Assembly (NCBI GenBank): GCA_021151835.1
Contig: JAGKWO010000009.1
Span: 62,001-126,000, forward strand
Origin: Gammaproteobacteria bacterium
Lineage (GTDB): Bacteria > Pseudomonadota > Gammaproteobacteria > Pseudomonadales > Cellvibrionaceae
Reading direction: 5' to 3'
DNA: 64,000 nucleotides
Shown in pieces: positions 54,610-63,364 of the stretch (positions are counted from its first letter, which is position 1; each line of letters opens with the position of its first letter). The notes beneath the pieces are model-generated. The model worked only from the letters and a program-made list of their open reading frames with translations, ran no database searches and was not told the origin of the DNA. Both the position numbers and the translations under genes were made by a program.

Positions 54610-54788
54610 TAATTGTTATTATCGATAACTCAAAATCGTCTGCATTGCTGCCCACTCATTGTAAGTGGCGTGCCCCGGTCACTAACTGCCGCACTATTAT
54701 GCCAGGGCGAAGCGGGGCCACAGGGGGCAAAACCCCCGCATTTCATGCTAGTATGCGCCCATTTTAACCATCGCCGGGGCTTGTGATC

Positions 54789-55256
54789 ATGCATTGTCCG
54801 TTTTGTAGCGCGGAAGATACCAAGGTAATCGATTCACGTCTGGTGGCAGAGGGCGATCAGGTTCGCCGCCGCCGCGAGTGTTTATCCTGCCATGAACGCT
54901 TCACGACATTTGAAGTGGCTGAATTGGTAATGCCGCGCATTATCAAACAAAACGGCACCCGCGAACCCTTCGATGAAAACAAATTGCGCGCCGGGTTACT
55001 GCGCGCATTGGAGAAACGCCCGGTGAGCATCGAGGCGATTGAATCCGCTATCAACCACATCAAACATTTCCTGCAAGCGACCGGTGAGCGCGAAGTGAAA
55101 GCATTGCTGGTGGGTGAGAAGGTGATGGAACAATTGAAGAAGCTTGATGAAGTGGCTTACGTCCGTTTTGCGTCGGTGTATCGTCGCTTTAAGGATTTGA
55201 ATGAGTTCCGGCAGGAAATCGACCGGCTCGAACAACAGCCTGAAGACCATCAGTGA
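54789..55256 (+). CDS. nrdR: transcriptional repressor NrdR
   Basis: A 155-residue regulator of ribonucleotide reductase genes. The N-terminal zinc ribbon (CPFC at residues 3-6, CLSCHERF near 31-38) precedes an ATP-cone domain (MPRIIKQNGTREPFDENKLRAGLLRALEKRPV). The ATG at 54789 fits the conserved MHCPFC start; an upstream GTG adds only two codons. It heads the riboflavin gene cluster, a common gammaproteobacterial order. Confidence 0.96.
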   Translation: MHCPFCSAEDTKVIDSRLVAEGDQVRRRRECLSCHERFTTFEVAELVMPRIIKQNGTREPFDENKLRAGLLRALEKRPVSIEAIESAINHIKHFLQATGEREVKALLVGEKVMEQLKKLDEVAYVRFASVYRRFKDLNEFRQEIDRLEQQPEDHQ

Positions 55257-55281
55257 CCTGAATTAACAACCCCGGATTTTT

Positions 55282-56406
55282 ATGGCGTTATCTCCCCAGG
55301 ATTTTGATTTTATGGCCCGCGCTTTCCGTTTGGCAGAGCGCGGTCTGTACACCACTATGCCCAATCCGCGTGTGGGTTGTGTGTTGGTTAAAGGCGGGCA
55401 GGTGATTGGCGAAGGTTGGCATGTTCGCACCGGCGAGCCTCATGCCGAAGTGAATGCACTGTTGGCAGCGGGCGATAAAGTTCGCGGTGCGACTGTGTAT
55501 GTGAGCCTTGAGCCATGCAGTCACCATGGCCGCACGGGGCCATGTTCGCAAGCGTTGGTTGATGCCGGTGTAAGCCGCGTTGTCTATGCGATGGAAGATC
55601 CCAACCCGCTGGTATCCGGGCGCGGTATTGAAATTATGCGTGCGGGTGGAATCCAGGTGGATGGTCCCGTCCTTGAGGACGATGCGCGCGCGTTGAATCC
55701 CGGTTTTATCAAACGCATGGAGCGCAAGCTGCCGTTTGTGCGCTGTAAACTGGCGATGAGCCTTGATGGTCGCACGGCGATGGAATCCGGTGAGAGCAAA
55801 TGGATTACCGGCCCCAAAGCCCGTGCTGATGTGCAGCGTTTGCGTGCCCGTTCCTGTGCGATTATTTCCGGTGTGGATTCGGTGCTACAAGACAATTCAT
55901 CCTTAACCGTGCGTGCTGATGAACTGGAGTTGCCAAACGCGCAAGAAGCTGCCGCCAAACAACCACTGCGTGTGATCCTGGATTCCCGCCTGCGTTTGTC
56001 GCGTAATGCCTTGATGTTTAAGCAATCCACCCCAATCTTGCTGGTTCACAACGGCACTGCCGGTGCGGACCAATTGGCTGGTTGGCCGGATTTTGTTGAG
56101 TTGCTGGCCTTGCCGGCCAAAGATGGGCGGATCGATTTGCAGGCGCTGTTACGTGAATTGGCCCGGCGCCATTGCAATGAAGTATTGGTCGAAGCCGGTG
56201 CGACCCTTGCGGGCGGTTTTTTGCGCCGCGGTTTGCTCGATGAAATCATTGTGTATATGGCGCCCAAGCTACTGGGCAGCAATGCGCGTCCGATTTTTGA
56301 TTTGCCGCTGGAGACCATGTCCGCATCACTGGCGTTGAAGATTAAAGATATCCGGGCTGTCGGCCGCGATTGGCGGATTACAGCGAGCCCGGATACTGAG
56401 TATTAA
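55282..56406 (+). CDS. ribD: bifunctional riboflavin biosynthesis deaminase/reductase RibD
   Basis: A 374-residue enzyme for two riboflavin steps. The deaminase domain (1-145) has zinc motifs HAEVNALLAAG and EPCSHHGRTGPC. The reductase domain (148-374) has VRCKLAMSLDGRTAMESGESKWITG and VEAGATLAGGFL. Twenty-five bases after nrdR. Confidence 0.96.
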   Translation: MALSPQDFDFMARAFRLAERGLYTTMPNPRVGCVLVKGGQVIGEGWHVRTGEPHAEVNALLAAGDKVRGATVYVSLEPCSHHGRTGPCSQALVDAGVSRVVYAMEDPNPLVSGRGIEIMRAGGIQVDGPVLEDDARALNPGFIKRMERKLPFVRCKLAMSLDGRTAMESGESKWITGPKARADVQRLRARSCAIISGVDSVLQDNSSLTVRADELELPNAQEAAAKQPLRVILDSRLRLSRNALMFKQSTPILLVHNGTAGADQLAGWPDFVELLALPAKDGRIDLQALLRELARRHCNEVLVEAGATLAGGFLRRGLLDEIIVYMAPKLLGSNARPIFDLPLETMSASLALKIKDIRAVGRDWRITASPDTEY

Positions 56407-56434
56407 AGAACCCCTTCCAGACCCCGGCTGCGTG

Positions 56435-56521
56435 CCCCGCTTAAACGGGGAGGAGCCAAAGGTGATGCTCCGAATTTAAAACGGAGTCGAGTCTAGCTTT
56501 CCCCCGTTTAAAAAAAGGGGG
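56435..56521. repeat. cluster of three intergenic hairpins
   Basis: In the 158-base ribD-RDD gap three hairpins follow each other: CCCCG/CGGGG (56435-56450), CTCCG/CGGAG (56468-56486) and CCCCC/GGGGG (56501-56521). All loops contain a TTAAA core. A G-rich tract follows. This resembles the mobile C/G-run intergenic repeats of many proteobacteria. Confidence 0.55.
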
Positions 56522-56564
56522 CTAAGGGGGGGTATTCATAATTTCTTGTTAGGTAGATAGCCTC

Positions 56565-57164
56565 GTGAACGATCCATATAAGTCTCCAGAATCTCCGCCA
56601 CCCCATATGCCGCCTCCGGTTGATAACACCGCTTCATACGGCAAGCGCTTCGGCGCGTTTTTGCTGGACAGTGTGTTTATGTTTATCGCCGTGATGTTTC
56701 TGCTGCAGTTTTTAGGATTGACCGATGTTGATCCCAACAAAGCAAAAGATGCGCAGGCGATGCAAGCCGAGATGCTTGCCAAATTGGCGGCGTTAACCAC
56801 TGGGCAAAAGGTATTGCTCCAACTATTCCCTGTTATTGCGTTTTTCCCCTTGCATGGCTATTTACTCAGCCGTTATGGGCAAACCATCGGCAAACGTATT
56901 GTCGGTATCGCCATTGTGACAATAGATAATCGCGTCCCGCCGTTTTTCCAATTAATTACCCAGCGTTACCTTCCACAGTGGATGGTGGGCTATATACCGG
57001 TATTGGGAGCGCTCCTGCGGTTGCTTGATGTTTTGGCGATCTTCCGCCCGGATCGCCGTTGTATTCACGATCATCTCGCCAAGACCAAAGTGATTGATTT
57101 GAGTATTCCCGTGGTTTATTCACCGGATGCGCCAGTTGCACCTGGCAACACCCTGATCGTCTAA
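56565..57164 (+). CDS. RDD family membrane protein
   Basis: A 199-residue protein. A Pro-rich N-terminus precedes the RDD domain (YGKRFGAFLLDSVFMFI, with the Arg and Asp of the signature) and about three membrane helices; the repeated Gln-Thr-Ile-Gly-Lys motif (GQTIGKRIVGI) is present. Start is GTG at 56565 with AGGTAG upstream. Function unknown; some RDD proteins are ion antiporters. Its place between ribD and ribE is unusual. Confidence 0.82.
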   Translation: MNDPYKSPESPPPHMPPPVDNTASYGKRFGAFLLDSVFMFIAVMFLLQFLGLTDVDPNKAKDAQAMQAEMLAKLAALTTGQKVLLQLFPVIAFFPLHGYLLSRYGQTIGKRIVGIAIVTIDNRVPPFFQLITQRYLPQWMVGYIPVLGALLRLLDVLAIFRPDRRCIHDHLAKTKVIDLSIPVVYSPDAPVAPGNTLIV

Positions 57165-57175
57165 ACGGAGGTTGT

Positions 57176-57835
57176 ATGTTTACCGGCATTATTGAAGCGA
57201 TTGGTGAAGTCGTTGCGCTGCAGCCCAAAAATGGCGATGTGCGCCTGCGTATCAAAACCCATAACCTGGATTTGGCTGATGTGCGCCTCGGTGATTCCAT
57301 CGCCACCAACGGTGTTTGCCTGACCGTAGTGGAGTTACCGGGCGACGGTTTTTGGGCCGATGTATCGCGCGAAACCCTGGACAATACCAGCCTGCCCGAT
57401 TGGAAAGTCGGTCAGCGCGTTAACCTGGAAAAAGCATTAACCCCGCAAACCCGGCTCGGCGGCCATATTGTTTCCGGCCATGTGGATGGTGTGGGCGAAG
57501 TGGTTAGCCGCCACGCGGACGCACGCTCCGAGCGTTTCCGCATTCGTGCCCCGAACTCCCTCGCAAAATATATCGCCCACAAAGGCTCCATTACCGTAGA
57601 TGGGACTAGTCTTACTGTAAACAAAGTAGACGGGGCCGAGTTTGAACTCAATATTGTTCCCCACACGTTGCAAATGACTATTATGGGTAGCTACAAAGCC
57701 GGTAGCCGTATCAATCTGGAGGTAGATGTACTCGCCCGTTACCTGGAGCGTTTGATGCTGGGTGAAAAAGCGGCTGAACCGGAAGGGCAGGGTGGCATTA
57801 CCCTGGAGTTTTTGGCGAAGAATGGTTTTATGTAG
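57176..57835 (+). CDS. ribE: riboflavin synthase alpha chain
   Basis: A 219-residue enzyme converting two 6,7-dimethyl-8-ribityllumazine molecules to riboflavin. Two lumazine-binding repeats: MFTGIIEAIGEV with GVCLTVVEL, and LGGHIVSGHVDGVG with GTSLTVNKV. The stop TAG at 57833-57835 lies inside the palindromic repeat that begins at 57832. Confidence 0.95.
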   Translation: MFTGIIEAIGEVVALQPKNGDVRLRIKTHNLDLADVRLGDSIATNGVCLTVVELPGDGFWADVSRETLDNTSLPDWKVGQRVNLEKALTPQTRLGGHIVSGHVDGVGEVVSRHADARSERFRIRAPNSLAKYIAHKGSITVDGTSLTVNKVDGAEFELNIVPHTLQMTIMGSYKAGSRINLEVDVLARYLERLMLGEKAAEPEGQGGITLEFLAKNGFM

Positions 57836-57926
57836 GTTGGGTCGGACGGCGCAGGTAGTCATGCCCAATAAACAAAATCGATATACAGCGACAAAAAGTT
57901 ACGTTGGGCATGGCTGCCCAACCTAC
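57832..57926. repeat. palindromic intergenic repeat, copy 1
   Basis: Outer arms GTAGGTTGGG (57832-57841) and CCCAACCTAC (57917-57926); inner arms CATGCCCAA (57860-57868) and TTGGGCATG (57904-57912). Same family as the copy at 63235-63319. REP/MITE-like. Confidence 0.85.
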
Positions 57927-57951
57927 GTTATACATTCTCATGAGATGAGTT

Positions 57952-59067
57952 ATGCAATTAAATACCATTGATGAACTGATTGACGATCTGCGCCAGGGCA
58001 AGATGATTGTGCTGATGGACGATGAAGATCGTGAAAACGAAGGCGATTTGATCATGATCGCCGAACTGGTGCGCCCGGAAGATATCAACTTTATGGCGAC
58101 CCATGCGCGCGGGCTTATTTGTTTGCCGTTGACCGCAGAGCGTTGCGAGTTGCTGGATTTACCGCTGATGGTGCGCGATAACAAATCCTCCTTTACGACC
58201 AATTTCACTGTATCGATAGAGGCGGCAACCGGTGTGACTACCGGGATTTCGGCAGCAGACCGCGCCCGCACTATCCACGCGGCAGTACGCCCTGATGCCA
58301 GGGCGACTGATATTGTGCAACCGGGCCATATCTTCCCGTTGATTTCCCAGCCTGGCGGTGTCCTTAGCCGTGCCGGCCACACCGAAGCGGCGTGTGACCT
58401 TGCAAAACTGGCCGGTTTTTCACCGGCGGGGGTGCTGGTGGAAATTATGAATGAAGATGGCACCATGGCGCGCCGTCAGGATCTGGAAAAATTTGCTGTT
58501 AAACATAGCCTGAAAATCGGTACCATTGCCGACCTTATTCATTACCGCACCATCAAGGAAAAAACAGTCGAGTGCATCAACACCCGCAAGGTGGAGACGC
58601 TTTACGGTGAGTTTGAACTGCGCACTTACCGCGACAAGGCGCGTGGCGACCTGCATTTTGTGATGGTGAAAGGCGAAATTGATGCCGAACCGACCCTGGT
58701 GCGGGTGCATGTAATGGATATTGCGCGCGATGTCCTGAGCTTGAAACGCACATCGCCCACGGGCGGCAAAAGCTGGACCTACCAGGACGCGTTGCGCGCA
58801 GTCAGCGAGGCGGGCAAAGGTGTCGTGCTGCTGATTTGTCACGATGAATCCACTGCTGAAGTGGAAAGCAGTATTGATTGGCTGCTCTCGGGCAAACAAA
58901 TACAGCGCAGTTCCGAAGTGCTTTACAAACAGGTAGGTACAGGATCGCAAATATTGCGTGACCTCGGTGTACGCAAAATGCGGGTAATGTCGGCGCCGAT
59001 GCGCTTCTCGGCATTGTCCGGTTTCGATCTGGAAGTGGTGGAGTACGTGTGTCCAGATGCGTCGTGA
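57952..59067 (+). CDS. ribB: RibBX: 3,4-dihydroxy-2-butanone-4-phosphate synthase with degenerate GTP cyclohydrolase II-like domain
   Basis: A 371-residue fusion. Residues 1-200 are active-looking DHBP synthase (DDEDRENEGDLI, THARGLICLPL, HTEAACDL). Residues 210-371 have the GTP cyclohydrolase II fold, but the zinc motif is missing: where RibA has SECLTGD and RCDCG this protein has VHVMDIARDVLSLKR. It is therefore RibBX-like, and cyclohydrolase activity should come from ribA at 61740. No FMN riboswitch was recognised upstream. Confidence 0.9.
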   Translation: MQLNTIDELIDDLRQGKMIVLMDDEDRENEGDLIMIAELVRPEDINFMATHARGLICLPLTAERCELLDLPLMVRDNKSSFTTNFTVSIEAATGVTTGISAADRARTIHAAVRPDARATDIVQPGHIFPLISQPGGVLSRAGHTEAACDLAKLAGFSPAGVLVEIMNEDGTMARRQDLEKFAVKHSLKIGTIADLIHYRTIKEKTVECINTRKVETLYGEFELRTYRDKARGDLHFVMVKGEIDAEPTLVRVHVMDIARDVLSLKRTSPTGGKSWTYQDALRAVSEAGKGVVLLICHDESTAEVESSIDWLLSGKQIQRSSEVLYKQVGTGSQILRDLGVRKMRVMSAPMRFSALSGFDLEVVEYVCPDAS

Positions 59068-59126
59068 GTCATCCGTGCCACATGCGAATTTGATTCTCTT
59101 TATTAATGATTTTTTTGGGAAACGCT

Positions 59127-59597
59127 ATGAGTAACATCCGGGTTATTGAAGGTGATTTTTCGGCCTCTGCTGGCAAATATGCGCTGATCGTAAGCCGCTG
59201 GAACAGTTTTGTGGTGGAAAGTTTGAAGGATGGTGCGCTGGATACCTTGCGTCGCCACGGTATTAAAGATGAAAACATCACCATCTATTACGCACCCGGC
59301 GCATTTGAGTTTCCATTAACCGCGCAAAAAATTGCGGCAAAAAAAGAGTTCGATGCGATCATCGCATTGGGCGCAGTAATTCGCGGTGGTACACCGCACT
59401 TTGATTATGTTGCGGGCGAATGTACCAAAGGCCTTGCACAGGTTTCATTGCAATACGGCGTTCCGGTCACCTTTGGGGTATTGACTGTTGATTCAATCGA
59501 ACAAGCGATTGAACGCTCCGGCACCAAAGCGGGCAATAAAGGTGTAGAGGCTGCATCTACTGCGTTGGAAATGGTGTCGTTGTTTGGCAAGATTTAA
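59127..59597 (+). CDS. ribH: 6,7-dimethyl-8-ribityllumazine synthase
   Basis: A 156-residue enzyme joining the RibB and RibD products. Signatures: SRWNSFVVESLKDGA, APGAFEFPL, ALGAVIRGGTPHFDYV with the catalytic His, and VPVTFGVLT. The ATG at 59127 has GGGA about 7 bases upstream and fits family N-termini; an in-frame ATG 21 bases earlier lacks a site. Confidence 0.96.
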   Translation: MSNIRVIEGDFSASAGKYALIVSRWNSFVVESLKDGALDTLRRHGIKDENITIYYAPGAFEFPLTAQKIAAKKEFDAIIALGAVIRGGTPHFDYVAGECTKGLAQVSLQYGVPVTFGVLTVDSIEQAIERSGTKAGNKGVEAASTALEMVSLFGKI

Positions 59598-59610
59598 CGT
59601 TGGAAAAATT

Positions 59611-59631
59611 CAATCCCGGTTTCCGGGATTG
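59611..59631 (+). terminator. hairpin after ribH
   Basis: A 9-bp perfect stem with a TTT loop, 14 bases past the stop, weak T-tail. Confidence 0.6.
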
Positions 59632-59653
59632 TTGGTTAATCGGAATTATTGAT

Positions 59654-59703
59654 AAGGGATAAAATCAGGAGTTTGCCCATCCGGTTTTATCCCTTGTTTT
59701 TTT
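59654..59703 (+). terminator. rho-independent terminator between ribH and nusB
   Basis: An 11-bp stem (59654-59664 with 59685-59695), 20-base loop, then a long T-run. With the preceding hairpin it forms a tandem terminator. Confidence 0.75.
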
Positions 59704-59770
59704 GCTATCGGATTTTGTTGCGCTAATGAAATTTGATAGCCGCTCTTTGTTCTTTATCAGGTAATTGTTC

Positions 59771-60244
59771 ATGAGTACTTCATCAGGCCCACAAAAAGGC
59801 CACACGGCCGCCACCCGGCGCATGGCTCGACACTACGCAATGCAGGCGCTTTACCAATGGCAAATGGCTGGTTCCGGGATTAATGCGATCGAAGCAGAAT
59901 TCCGTACCGATAACGACATGAGCAAAGTGGATGTGGAATATTTCCATGAAATTCTTCACGGTGTACCCGAGCATTTAAGCGAACTCGAAGAATTATTTTC
60001 CCCTTACCTGGTAGAGCGTTCACTGGATGAGCTGGATGCAATTACGCGCGCACTATTGCGTATGGCAACCTACGAATTTAAATACCGTATCGATGTTCCA
60101 TATAAAGTGGTGATCAATGAAGCGGTTGCGCTAGCCAAAAAATTCGGTGCGGAAGATAGCCACAAATTTATCAATGGCGTGCTCGATAAAACCGCCGCGG
60201 TGGTTCGCGCGCTGGAATTCAACGCCGAGCGCAACCAACGCTAA
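59771..60244 (+). CDS. nusB: transcription antitermination factor NusB
   Basis: A 157-residue helical RNA-binding protein of the rRNA antitermination complex. The N-terminal Arg-rich RRMARHYAMQALYQWQ, central RSLDELDAITRALLRMATYE and VVINEAVALAKKFGAEDSHKF are diagnostic. The ATG at 59771 is chosen over a TTG two codons earlier. It directly precedes thiL, the standard order. Confidence 0.96.
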   Translation: MSTSSGPQKGHTAATRRMARHYAMQALYQWQMAGSGINAIEAEFRTDNDMSKVDVEYFHEILHGVPEHLSELEELFSPYLVERSLDELDAITRALLRMATYEFKYRIDVPYKVVINEAVALAKKFGAEDSHKFINGVLDKTAAVVRALEFNAERNQR

Positions 60245-60270
60245 TTCATTCTGTCCAATCAGTCATTAAC

Positions 60271-61236
60271 GTGCCCGGCGAATTTCAGTTAATCCAGCAA
60301 TTTTTCCAGCGCGAGCAGGCTGAGCAGCCTGCCGAAGGCGTGTTGCTGGGTATTGGCGATGACTGCGCACTGTTGCAAATGCCCATAGGAAAACAGTTGG
60401 CGGTGTCGGTGGATACGCTGGTGGCCGGTGTGCATTTTCCATTGGATGCCGATGCAGAATTAATTGCCGAACGCGCATTGCGTACCAATCTTAGCGATCT
60501 CGCTGCAATGGGGGCTGATCCACTTTGGTTTACGCTGGCGCTTACCTTGCCGGAAGCTAATGAAGAGTGGCTGCGCAATTTCAGTCGCGGATTATTTGCC
60601 TGCGCGCGCGAATATAAAATCGCGTTGATTGGCGGTGATACAACATCAGGCCCATTAACGATTACGATTCAAGTGATGGGAACTATTGCACCGGGTACGG
60701 CGATGCGGCGCGATGGTGCAAACATCGGTGATTTTATTTTAGTCACTTATAACCTCGGTGATGGCGCCGCCGCTCTGGCGGTGATTCAGGATCGTATCTA
60801 TTGCGATGAATCATCAGCCGGTTATTTGCATGAGCGTTTTTATCGTCCGGTGCCGCGCTTGCAAGAGTCGGCATTAATTCGTGGCCTGGCGACTGCGGCA
60901 TTGGACATCTCTGATGGTTTGGTTGCTGATTTACAACACATCTGCGATGCGAGTGATGTCGGTGCAATTATTGATGTGGAAAATTTGCCATTATCGTCCG
61001 CGGTACAGTCACTGAATAATCCAACGCAAGCGTTGGAGTGGGCATTAAGTGGCGGCGATGATTACGAATTATGTTTTACGGTTGCGCCCGAAAAAATGGC
61101 TGATGTTGCCATGCTCATTGCGCAGGGAAAATTAAACGCAACGGTGATTGGCGAAATTGTTCCCGGCAATAAGGTCATTTGTGAATATGAAGGTGAGCCA
61201 TTTACGCTTGCCAACACTGGATACCAGCACTTCTAG
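60271..61236 (+). CDS. thiL: thiamine-monophosphate kinase
   Basis: A 321-residue kinase making thiamine diphosphate. GIGDDCALL near residue 27, RTNLSDLAAMGADP near 71 and GGDTTSGPL near 115 are the AIR-synthase-fold nucleotide and metal motifs; ALDISDGLVADL lies near 212. Start is GTG at 60271, at the conserved EFQLIQQFF start. Confidence 0.96.
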   Translation: MPGEFQLIQQFFQREQAEQPAEGVLLGIGDDCALLQMPIGKQLAVSVDTLVAGVHFPLDADAELIAERALRTNLSDLAAMGADPLWFTLALTLPEANEEWLRNFSRGLFACAREYKIALIGGDTTSGPLTITIQVMGTIAPGTAMRRDGANIGDFILVTYNLGDGAAALAVIQDRIYCDESSAGYLHERFYRPVPRLQESALIRGLATAALDISDGLVADLQHICDASDVGAIIDVENLPLSSAVQSLNNPTQALEWALSGGDDYELCFTVAPEKMADVAMLIAQGKLNATVIGEIVPGNKVICEYEGEPFTLANTGYQHF

Positions 61237-61251
61237 CGTGCGGTTTTAATA

Positions 61252-61743
61252 ATGAATATTAATACTCCCAGCCTTAAACAAGTGTTTACCAATCCCTATC
61301 ATTTTTTTGCATTTGGATTCGGTAGCGGCCTCGCCCCCAAAGCACCGGGAACCTTTGGTACTTTGGCAGCCATCCCGATTTTTTTAGTGATTCAGGATCT
61401 GCCATTGCACCTTTATGTATCCTGGCTGGTGGTGACATTTGCCTTGGGCGTATTTTGGTGTGACCGATCTTCCCGACAACTGGGTGTACACGATCACGGC
61501 GGCATAGTCTGGGATGAATTTGTCGGTTTCTGGATGACCATGCTAATGGCCCCGGCAGGATTAATCTGGGTGCTGCTTGGTTTTGTTTTGTTCCGTATTT
61601 TCGATATTCTCAAACCCTGGCCTATCAGCTGGCTGGACAAAAAAGTGCACGGCGGTTTCGGCATTATGATTGATGATTTCCTTGCCGGAGTTTATGCCTG
61701 TATTGCGCTCCAGTTGATTGCCTATTCTGTGAGGTTGGTGTGA
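61252..61743 (+). CDS. pgpA: phosphatidylglycerophosphatase A
   Basis: A 163-residue inner-membrane phosphatase in phosphatidylglycerol synthesis. FGSGLAPKAPGTFGTLAA and VWDEFVGFW carry the family metal-site residues; IDDFLAGVYA closes it. Three to four membrane helices. Its TGA overlaps the GTG start of ribA. Confidence 0.93.
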   Translation: MNINTPSLKQVFTNPYHFFAFGFGSGLAPKAPGTFGTLAAIPIFLVIQDLPLHLYVSWLVVTFALGVFWCDRSSRQLGVHDHGGIVWDEFVGFWMTMLMAPAGLIWVLLGFVLFRIFDILKPWPISWLDKKVHGGFGIMIDDFLAGVYACIALQLIAYSVRLV

Positions 61744-62357
61744 CTGTTCACTTTGTAGAATCTTCCAAATTACCTACTCCGTTCGGCATGTTTACCATGC
61801 ACGGTTTCAGTGATGATGAAACTGATAAAGAGCACGTCGTGCTTACCATGGGCGACATCAGCGGTGATGAACCGTTGCTCGCGCGCGTTCATTCGGAATG
61901 CTTAACCGGTGATGCGCTTTTTAGTATGCGTTGTGATTGTGGCCCGCAACTGCAAGCGGCCATGCACAAAATTTCTGTAGTCGGGCGCGGTGTGATTTTT
62001 TATTTACGCCAGGAAGGGCGTGGCATCGGTTTATTAAATAAAATCCGCGCCTATCACTTGCAAGACCAGGGTGCCGATACCGTAGAAGCCAATGAGCAAT
62101 TGGGCTTTGGTGCAGATATGCGCGATTACTCGATCCTCAAACCCATGCTTGAGCATTTAAATATCAGGGCGTTGAAATTGCTCACCAACAACCCGCGCAA
62201 AGTCAAAGCATTGCAAGATATGGGCATTAATATTGTTGAACGCATGCCGCACGAAACAGGCCGCAACCCACACAATGCCAAATACCTGGAAACCAAACAG
62301 GGCAAGCTTGGCCATTTGTTTAACGGCGAAAATTTATTTAACGCCGATCACGAATAA
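61740..62357 (+). CDS. ribA: GTP cyclohydrolase II
   Basis: A 205-residue enzyme for the first committed riboflavin step. The zinc motif is intact (HSECLTGDALFSMRCDCG), as is the catalytic RQEGRGIGLLNKIRAY; GFGADMRDY and LLTNNPRK follow. Start is GTG at 61740, overlapping pgpA by 4 bases (GTGA), so translation is coupled. It complements the degenerate half of RibBX. Confidence 0.96.
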   Translation: MTVHFVESSKLPTPFGMFTMHGFSDDETDKEHVVLTMGDISGDEPLLARVHSECLTGDALFSMRCDCGPQLQAAMHKISVVGRGVIFYLRQEGRGIGLLNKIRAYHLQDQGADTVEANEQLGFGADMRDYSILKPMLEHLNIRALKLLTNNPRKVKALQDMGINIVERMPHETGRNPHNAKYLETKQGKLGHLFNGENLFNADHE

Positions 62358-62407
62358 TTCTCGGAACACTGTTAAGTCAGGACATCATTCATTTTCAGGA
62401 TACTAGC

Positions 62408-63211
62408 ATGACTCGAATTGCAATTGCCGGCGCTGCTGGTCGGATGGGAAAAGCGCTGATTGAATCAACCCACAAAAATCCGGAAACGTCATTGGGCGCG
62501 GCGATAGTTCGCCCGGGCAGTTCTTTGGTTGGTGTTGACGCGGGCGAGTTGGGCAATGTGGGGAAATCAGGTGTTGCTATCACCGCAACATTGGCGGAAG
62601 TCATTAATCAGTTCGATGTATTGATTGATTTCAGCTCGCCAACAGCAACGCTGGAAAACGTAAAAATTTGCGCGGCGCATAACAAGCCCATCGTGATTGG
62701 TACAACCGGCTTTAGTGCGGCGGAAAAAGAAGAGTTACTAAGCTATCAAACACAAATTCCATTATTGCTATCAGCGAATTTTTCCACCGGCGTAAACCTG
62801 TGCTTTAAATTGCTGGATTTGGCCGCACGGGTTCTGGGCGAAGGTTACGATGTGGAGGTGTATGAAGCGCATCATCGCCACAAAGTGGATTCACCCTCGG
62901 GAACAGCGGTGCGCATGGGCGAAGTATTGGCTAATGCACTGGAGCGCGATTTGGATAACGTGGCAGTATATGGCCGTGAAGGCCAGATTGGTCCGCGCCC
63001 CAAAGAGACTATTGGTTTTGCAACCGTGCGCGGTGGCGACGTAGTCGGTGATCACACCGTGATGTTTATGGCGGATGGCGAGCGCGTGGAAATCACTCAC
63101 AAAGCATCAAGCCGCCTGGCATTTTCAAATGGTGCCGTGCGTGCGGCTATTTGGTTGCAGCAACAAAAGCCCGGCTTGTTTGATATGCAAGATGTGTTGG
63201 GCTTACGCTAA
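62408..63211 (+). CDS. dapB: 4-hydroxy-tetrahydrodipicolinate reductase
   Basis: A 267-residue lysine/peptidoglycan-pathway enzyme. Rossmann motif IAGAAGRMGKAL is at residues 5-16. IGTTGFS and the substrate motif EAHHRHKVDSPSGTA near 155-169 (catalytic His and Lys) are clear. No dnaK/dnaJ or carAB is adjacent in the window, unlike some gammaproteobacterial orders. Confidence 0.96.
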   Translation: MTRIAIAGAAGRMGKALIESTHKNPETSLGAAIVRPGSSLVGVDAGELGNVGKSGVAITATLAEVINQFDVLIDFSSPTATLENVKICAAHNKPIVIGTTGFSAAEKEELLSYQTQIPLLLSANFSTGVNLCFKLLDLAARVLGEGYDVEVYEAHHRHKVDSPSGTAVRMGEVLANALERDLDNVAVYGREGQIGPRPKETIGFATVRGGDVVGDHTVMFMADGERVEITHKASSRLAFSNGAVRAAIWLQQQKPGLFDMQDVLGLR

Positions 63212-63234
63212 CCTGGAATAAAAATCTATAACGC

Positions 63235-63319
63235 GTAGGTTGGGTCGGGCCGCGCAGGCAGCAATGCCCAACAATAATAGACGGCAGCAATATTTTTTGG
63301 GCATTGCTGCCCAACCTAC
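63235..63319. repeat. palindromic intergenic repeat, copy 2
   Basis: Outer arms GTAGGTTGGG (63235-63244) and CCCAACCTAC (63310-63319). Inner arms GGCAGCAATGCCCAA and TTGGGCATTGCTGCC (about 63257-63271 and 63297-63311) pair perfectly. Same family as copy 1. Confidence 0.85.
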
Positions 63320-63364
63320 ACAATGAATTAAATAAATAAAATATTTTAACTAAAGGAATCGAGT

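Noticed and set aside
57836..57951. FMN riboswitch before ribB
   Set aside because: The gap is filled by the palindromic repeat; no conserved FMN-element blocks were found.
57952..59067. Fully bifunctional RibBA
   Set aside because: The zinc-binding cysteines of GTP cyclohydrolase II are absent and a separate ribA is present.
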